In this document: one piece after another, positions 59,531 through 64,000 of the stretch
Numbering within the stretch: the first letter of the stretch is position 1
Layout of the letters: each line of letters opens with the position of its first letter
Source: Brachybacterium muris
GTDB lineage: Bacteria; Actinomycetota; Actinomycetes; Actinomycetales; Dermabacteraceae
Length of the DNA: 64,000 nt
Direction of reading: 5' to 3'
Assembly (NCBI RefSeq): GCF_016907455.1
Contig: NZ_JAFBCB010000001.1
Location: 992,001 to 1,056,000, forward strand
The notes under the pieces: generated by a model
What the model was told of the DNA's origin: nothing
Seen by the model: the letters and a program-made list of their open reading frames with translations, nothing else
The model's database searches: none
Made by a program: the position numbers and the translations under genes

Positions 59531-60577
59531 ATGTCCGGACAGGACTGGCTCGACAAGGACTTCTACAAGGTCCTCGGCGTCTCGAAGGACGCGAGCGCGG
59601 AGGACATCAAGAAGGCCTACCGCAAGAAGGCGAAGAAGCTCCACCCCGACCGCCACACCGGTGACAAGAACGCCGAGGAGCAGTTCAAGCAGGTGGGCGA
59701 GGCCTATGCGGTGCTCAACGACGCCGAGCAGCGCCAGCAGTACGACGCGATCCGCGCCATGGGCTCCGGTGGCGCCCGCTTCGCCGCAGGCCCCGGCGGC
59801 CCGGGCGGTGCCGGTGGTGCCGGCTTCGACGACATCTTCTCCGCCATGTTCGGCGGTGGCCAGGGCGGCTTCAGCGGAGCCCGAGGCGGCCGTCCCGGCG
59901 GTTTCAACCCTGCCGGCGGCGGGCCCGAGCCCGACCTCGACGACCTGCTGCGCATGTTCGGCCAGCAGGGCGGCGCGCCCGGCGGCGGTTTCGGCGGCGG
60001 CTTCGGCGGAGGGCGTGGCCCTCGCCCCAGCGCCGGCCAGGACATCGATGCCCGCACGAAGATCAGCTTCCGCCAGGCGGCCCTGGGCACCGAGGTGCGC
60101 CTGAACGTGGACGGCCGCACCGTCACCACCCGCATCCCCGCCGGTGTGCACGACGGCCAGAGGATCCGCCTGCGCGGCAAGGGCCATCCCGGCCACGGCG
60201 GCGCACCGGCCGGTGACCTCATGCTCACCCTCGATGTGGAGCCCCACCCCGTGTGGAGCGCCGACGGTGCCGACCTGCGCATCACCGTGCCCGTGTCCTT
60301 CGACGAGGCCGTGCTGGGCGCCACACTCACCGTGCCGCTGCTGGACGGCGGCACCGTGAAGGTGAAGGTGCCGGCCGGCACCCCGAGCGGACGCACCCTG
60401 CGGGTGCGCGGCAAGGGCCTGGTGACCAAGAAGCGCACCGGGGACCTCAAGGTCACCGTAGAGGTGGCCGTCCCCACGCACGTGGAGGGCAAGGCCCGCC
60501 AGGCCGTCGAGGACCTGCGCGACGCGCTCGCCGACGAGGACCCCCGCGCCGGACTCTTCGAGGCAGCCGCCCGCTGA
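59531..60577 (+). CDS. dnaJ: DnaJ-family co-chaperone without zinc finger
   Basis: The product has 348 residues. The J domain (about 9-75) has the HPD motif in [12 protein letters not shown] Gly/Phe-rich region follows (about 80-170). The C-terminal substrate-binding domain (about 175-340) is present ([17 protein letters not shown]). The four CxxCxGxG zinc-finger repeats of classic DnaJ are absent, so it is a type II, CbpA-like J protein. GGAAGGAGG precedes the ATG. It is the operon's J partner for DnaK. Confidence 0.93.
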   Translation: MSGQDWLDKDFYKVLGVSKDASAEDIKKAYRKKAKKLHPDRHTGDKNAEEQFKQVGEAYAVLNDAEQRQQYDAIRAMGSGGARFAAGPGGPGGAGGAGFDDIFSAMFGGGQGGFSGARGGRPGGFNPAGGGPEPDLDDLLRMFGQQGGAPGGGFGGGFGGGRGPRPSAGQDIDARTKISFRQAALGTEVRLNVDGRTVTTRIPAGVHDGQRIRLRGKGHPGHGGAPAGDLMLTLDVEPHPVWSADGADLRITVPVSFDEAVLGATLTVPLLDGGTVKVKVPAGTPSGRTLRVRGKGLVTKKRTGDLKVTVEVAVPTHVEGKARQAVEDLRDALADEDPRAGLFEAAAR

Positions 60578-60632
60578 CCAGCATTTCCCCCCGCCCCGTA
60601 GACCCGGAGCGCCATCACGAGAGGAGATCGCC

Positions 60633-61070
60633 ATGAGCCCGCACCGCATCGACGACCGCGCACCCGTGTTCGTGATCTCCGTGGCCGCGGAGCTCTCCGG
60701 GATGCACCCCCAGACCCTGCGGCAGTACGACCGCATCGGCCTGGTCTCGCCCCGCCGCACCGCTGGTCGCGGGCGCCGCTACAGCGCCCGCGACATCGCC
60801 CAGCTGCGCGAGGTGCAGCGTCTCTCCCAGGAGGAGGGCATCAACCTCGCCGGCATCAAGCGCATCCTCGCCCTGCAGGACGAGGTCAGCGCACTGAATG
60901 AACAAGTGGAGACGGTGAAGGCCGCCCTCCAGGAGATGGTGGCCCGGCCCGGCTCGCGCGTGTTCTCCGCCGACCGCTCCGGCCGCGTCACCCCTCTGCG
61001 CCGTGGGGAGCGACCCCAGCGCTCCGACGGCGGAGCGCTGGTGCTGTGGCGTCCCGAGCGACGGCGCTAG
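60633..61070 (+). CDS. hspR: HspR, MerR-family heat-shock repressor
   Basis: The product has 145 residues. The N-terminal segment is PVFVISVAAELSGMHPQTLRQYDRIGLVSPRRT, the HspR-type MerR DNA-binding domain. Then come a dimerisation helix (LNEQVETVKAAL) and a basic tail. It represses dnaK-grpE-dnaJ-hspR through the HAIR boxes, usually with DnaK as corepressor. The preceding gap has GAGAGGAGATCG as ribosome-binding site. Its TAG stop shares the palindrome CTAG with the stop of the convergent glycosyltransferase gene. Confidence 0.96.
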   Translation: MSPHRIDDRAPVFVISVAAELSGMHPQTLRQYDRIGLVSPRRTAGRGRRYSARDIAQLREVQRLSQEEGINLAGIKRILALQDEVSALNEQVETVKAALQEMVARPGSRVFSADRSGRVTPLRRGERPQRSDGGALVLWRPERRR

Positions 61071-62116
61071 CCTTTCCTCTGCACGCCCTCGGCCCGGTAG
61101 ATCCCCGCCAGGCGCTCGGCGACCCGGCCCAGGTCCACATCCTCCGCGGCGGCGCGGCCGGCTGCGGTGAGGTCCGCGAGGTCCCCTGAGAGCAGGGCAC
61201 CCAGTTTCTCCCGCACCGCGGCGGGGAAGGCGGGACCGTCGCCCGGCACCATGTGGGTGACCTCGCCGTCCGGCAGCCAGTCGTGGTAGATCGGGATGTC
61301 CCGCAGCAGCACCGGTGCCCCGCAGGCCAGGGCCTCCAGCAGCACGATCCCCTCGGTCTCCTCCTTGGTGAGGAAGCAGAAAGCGTCGCAGCCCGCGTAC
61401 GCGTCCCGCAGCACCTCGGCGCTGACGTACCCCGGGAACAGGCAGTTGCTCGGGGCCGAGGCGATCGCGGCGGCCACGTCGTTGGTGATCAGTCGCGGGT
61501 CGGTGCGGCCGTACCAGACGAAGGTGACACCGGGCATCTGCCGGGCGACCTCCACCCAGTCCAGGATCCCCTTGCGCACCATCTGGATGCCCACGCTCAT
61601 CACCACGCGGGTGTCGGCAGGCAAGCCCAGGGACGTGCGGAGGCGATCGCGCGCCGAGGGGTCGGGGCGGAAGTACGAGGTGTCCACGCCGTTGGAGAGA
61701 ACGTGGATGCGGCGCCTGATCCCGTACTTGGGCTGGGAGACCAGGCTGCGGGAGTAGTCGGTGGGGGTGATGACCGCGTCGCCGCGGCGGTACAGCAGCG
61801 CGATCCAGCGGCGGAACAGCGGTGCGATGCGGTTCGCGCCGGTGAAGGAGTCCCGGAAGTCCTCCTCGGTGGAGTGCGCCCACATCAGCACCGGCCGCCG
61901 TCGCAGCCGCGCCCACCACGACAGCAGCAGGGTGTCGGGGAACGGGGTGTTCAGGTGCATCACGTCGAAGGGACGTAGCGGGGAGGTGACCACCTCGTGC
62001 CCCAGGGAGCGCACGATCTGCTCCTGGTGGCGGATGGCGGCGCCGATCCCGGACTGCCCGGCGATCCGGGACAGCCCGCGCGGCATCAGCACCCGAAGGG
62101 GACGTCTGGTCGTCAT
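61067..62116 (-). CDS. GT4-family glycosyltransferase
   Basis: The product has 349 residues with a GT-B fold. The N-terminal domain reads LRVLMPRGLSRIAGQSGIGAAIRHQEQI, a start with the glycine-rich acceptor loop. The C-terminal domain has VMSVGIQMVRKGILDW and the donor motif FLTKEETEGIVLLEALACGAPV (EX7E). It is probably a cytoplasmic-face enzyme that adds sugars to a lipid carrier or glycolipid. It lies 7 bp after the TVP38-like gene and forms an operon with a second glycosyltransferase. Confidence 0.9.
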   Translation of the reverse strand: MTTRRPLRVLMPRGLSRIAGQSGIGAAIRHQEQIVRSLGHEVVTSPLRPFDVMHLNTPFPDTLLLSWWARLRRRPVLMWAHSTEEDFRDSFTGANRIAPLFRRWIALLYRRGDAVITPTDYSRSLVSQPKYGIRRRIHVLSNGVDTSYFRPDPSARDRLRTSLGLPADTRVVMSVGIQMVRKGILDWVEVARQMPGVTFVWYGRTDPRLITNDVAAAIASAPSNCLFPGYVSAEVLRDAYAGCDAFCFLTKEETEGIVLLEALACGAPVLLRDIPIYHDWLPDGEVTHMVPGDGPAFPAAVREKLGALLSGDLADLTAAGRAAAEDVDLGRVAERLAGIYRAEGVQRKG

Positions 62117-62123
62117 CGCCCGG

Positions 62124-62825
62124 TCACCAGGGGAGGAACTTCAGCAGCACGGCGCTGACCCCCAGCCCGTAGGTGATCAGGGCCCAGGGCTTGCAGGTGA
62201 GGATGATCAGCACGTAGGTGCGCCACGTCATGCGGGTGGTGCCGGCCAGGTAGCACAACAGGTCGTCCGGAGCCACGGGCAGGGCGATCGCAGTGGCGAA
62301 CAGCCGCGTGAAGTGCGGGCTGCGGGTCCATCCCAGGGCCTTCTCCACGGCCTTGGCGGAGAACATCCGCTCGATCAGGTCCAAGCCCAGGTGGCGGGCG
62401 ATAGTGAAGTTCAGCAGGGACCCGGCGCACACCGCGAGGTAGTTGTACACGGTGCCCTCGACGGGGCCGAACAGGACCGGACCGGCCACCACCAGCAGCC
62501 CGCCCGGGACCACCGGGAAGATCACCGAGGCCATCGAGACCACCAGGAACGCCACCGGACCCCAGGCGCCCAGGCCGTCGATGAAGCCCTGCAGGTTCTC
62601 CAGGGAGCGCAGCACGCCGGCCTGCCAGCCCCACCTCACCAGGCCGATGCTCACGGCCAGGCCCAGCAGGGGGGAGAGGCGGGCCGCGATGCGCAGGGGG
62701 TCGCGACGGCGCTCCGGGCGGGCCGTCGCGTCGACGGCAGGGGCGGGGGCAGGGGAGAGCGTGGCGCGGTCCTTGCGGATCACGGGGCACGGTGGCTGCT
62801 TCACGACGATGTCGGCGGTGCTCAC
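62124..62825 (-). CDS. TVP38/TMEM64-family (VTT domain) membrane protein
   Basis: The product has 233 residues with five to six helices. The VTT/SNARE-associated domain shows ASVIFPVVPGGLLVVAGPVLFG and FATAIALPVAPDDLLCYLAGTTRM. DedA/TVP38 relatives are linked to lipid flipping or export. A GTG start at 62825 overlaps the stop of the upstream glycosyltransferase gene (GTGA). Its place between two glycosyltransferase genes suggests transport of a glycosylated lipid across the membrane. Confidence 0.88.
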   Translation of the reverse strand: MSTADIVVKQPPCPVIRKDRATLSPAPAPAVDATARPERRRDPLRIAARLSPLLGLAVSIGLVRWGWQAGVLRSLENLQGFIDGLGAWGPVAFLVVSMASVIFPVVPGGLLVVAGPVLFGPVEGTVYNYLAVCAGSLLNFTIARHLGLDLIERMFSAKAVEKALGWTRSPHFTRLFATAIALPVAPDDLLCYLAGTTRMTWRTYVLIILTCKPWALITYGLGVSAVLLKFLPW

Positions 62826-64000
62826 GCCGGCACGACCTGGCGCGAGAGGATCCGGGGGGTGCGACGGGTGCGGGTCTGCCGGTACACCTCGAGCACGGCC
62901 TGGCCGAACTCGCGGGCGCCGCAGGTGTCACGAGCGTGCTCCACCGCCGCGCCCGACATGGCCTCGCGGGAGATGTCGTCGTCCAGGAGCTGGTCCAGGC
63001 GCAGGCGGAACTCCTCGGTGCCCTCGACCTGCCAACCGGTCACCCCATCGATCACCACGGGGGCGAGCGAGGGGTCGCGGCGGCACAGCAGCGGCAGCCC
63101 GCAGGCCAGCGCCTCGATGAAGGTCAGGCCCTGGGTCTCGCTGAGGGAGGCGCTGACGAACACGTCGCCGATCCGGTACCAGCGCTGCACCTCCTGGGGA
63201 TCGACCACGCCGGTGAACCGCACCCGCTCGGCGATGCCCAGCTCCACGGCCCTGTGCACCAGCTCCTCGCGGTAGGGGCCGTCGCCCACCAGCACCAGCA
63301 CCACGTCCTCACGGCCGGCGGCCGCGAGGTTCTCCAGGACCTCGTCGAGGTTCTTCTCCTTGGCCAGGCGGCACACGGAGATCAGCACCCGCTGATCGGG
63401 GCGCACCCCGATCGAGGCGCGCAGGGCGGCGGCATCGGCCCGCTCCTCGGCAGTGGTGGCCGGGCGGAAGCGCTGCAGGTCCAGGCCCGTGGGGACCACG
63501 TGGATGGGGCGGCGCACCTTGTAGGAGCGCAGCAGCCTGGAGACCTTCTCGGTGGGGACGATCACCGCATCGGTGCCCTCCAGCAGGCGGCGGGAGAAGG
63601 TGGCGACCACCTTGCGGCCCACGGTGCGGCTGGGGGAGTAGTAGTGGGTGTAGTCCTCGTAGATGGTGTGATAAGTGTGCACCAGGGAAACCCCGAGGGT
63701 GCGGGCGATGCGGCGGGCCCACACATGGGTGGAGAACTCGCACTGGGAGTGGACCACGTCGGGCTGCCACTGCAGGATCTCGGCCAGCACGTGCTTGTTC
63801 GCGGGCATGCCGATCCGGGCGTGGTCGTACACCAGCTGCGCCGAGAGCGAACCGATGTGGTACACGCCGTCCTCGCTCCAGGTGCGCATGCCGCCGGAGA
63901 GGGTGAGCACGCGGACCTCGCAGCCCAGGGCCTCCAGTTCGCGCCGCAGGGTGCTCACGGACGCCACCACGCCGTTGACCACGGGCTCCCACCAGTCGGT
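62822..64000 (-). CDS. GT4-family glycosyltransferase, glycolipid-synthase-like (5' partial)
   Basis: The window holds 392 codons. The frame continues past the edge with TDWWEPVVNGVVASV, so the N-terminus is only slightly incomplete. NGVVASVSTLRREL and VHSQCEFS motifs resemble diacylglycerol glucosyltransferases (MgdA/UgtP-like GT4). The C-terminal donor motif is SASLSETQGLTFIEALACGLPL. It probably makes a membrane glycolipid, with the TVP38-like and second glycosyltransferase genes as partners in one operon. Confidence 0.88.
   Translation of the reverse strand, partial: TDWWEPVVNGVVASVSTLRRELEALGCEVRVLTLSGGMRTWSEDGVYHIGSLSAQLVYDHARIGMPANKHVLAEILQWQPDVVHSQCEFSTHVWARRIARTLGVSLVHTYHTIYEDYTHYYSPSRTVGRKVVATFSRRLLEGTDAVIVPTEKVSRLLRSYKVRRPIHVVPTGLDLQRFRPATTAEERADAAALRASIGVRPDQRVLISVCRLAKEKNLDEVLENLAAAGREDVVLVLVGDGPYREELVHRAVELGIAERVRFTGVVDPQEVQRWYRIGDVFVSASLSETQGLTFIEALACGLPLLCRRDPSLAPVVIDGVTGWQVEGTEEFRLRLDQLLDDDISREAMSGAAVEHARDTCGAREFGQAVLEVYRQTRTRRTPRILSRQVVPA

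Noticed and set aside
1-64000. CRISPR arrays, tRNA or rRNA genes, defence islands
   Set aside because: No regularly spaced repeats, cloverleaf-like sequences or known defence proteins were recognised on reading.

Overview
The window is a very GC-rich chromosome segment from an actinobacterium. Mycothiol genes (mshA, mshB), a CmtR-type cadmium sensor, HspR with HAIR boxes on the dnaK operon, and DUF402, DUF222-HNH and DUF6318 proteins all point to the Micrococcales. A Brachybacterium-like (Dermabacteraceae) host is a reasonable guess from gene content, but I could not test it.

Layout. 1-8 kb: a methyltransferase, a DUF402 protein, a fatty-acid desaturase beside a membrane histidine kinase and a NarL-type regulator (a DesK/DesR-like arrangement), and a membrane-anchored Ser/Thr kinase divergent from a secreted, C-terminally anchored protein. 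7.3-12.4 kb: two half-ABC exporters with complementary degenerate ATP sites, separated by an IS110-family element that supplies the last codons and stop of the upstream gene. 12.5-17.2 kb: a tight operon of an Rv2466c-like thiol reductase, rpiB, a Nei-type glycosylase and an alpha/beta hydrolase, then TspO, GNAT and ankyrin genes.

17.4-32.2 kb is a mobile-element pile-up. An IS3-family element carries an IS21-family copy in its transposase ribosome-binding site and abuts a Mu/TniA-type transposon. That transposon (transposase cut by a second IS21 copy, serine resolvase) lies next to a cmtR-cadD cadmium operon. A third IS21 copy splits an ECF-type thiamine/HMP transporter gene, ykoD-ykoC, which is downstream of ykoE and a TPP riboswitch. 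A fourth IS21 copy at 44.9-47.4 kb splits a small hypothetical gene. All four IS21 copies are 2581 bp, encode identical proteins and have perfect 5-6 bp target duplications, which indicates a recent burst.

33.5-44.6 kb: an M13 peptidase, an ADP-ribosylglycohydrolase, a nuclease-fold enzyme, mshB-mshA (mycothiol synthesis), a FAD monooxygenase divergent from a TipA-like MerR regulator, and small metabolic proteins. 47.7-56.5 kb: an HNH protein, a DUF6318 lipoprotein followed by a frameshifted partner, a spermidine-synthase-like gene with a nonsense codon, cueP behind a CsoR-type operator, an AlkD-like protein with a codon-triplet repeat at its start, and two cell-envelope proteins. 56.6-61.1 kb: the dnaK-grpE-dnaJ-hspR heat-shock operon with two HAIR boxes. 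61.1-64 kb: a glycosyltransferase, TVP38-like, glycosyltransferase operon that runs off the window.

Themes: thiol and metal homeostasis (mycothiol genes, thiol reductase, cueP, cmtR-cadD) and active gene decay. Three genes are broken by point lesions and three by IS21 insertions. No tRNA, rRNA, CRISPR array or recognisable defence system was seen.
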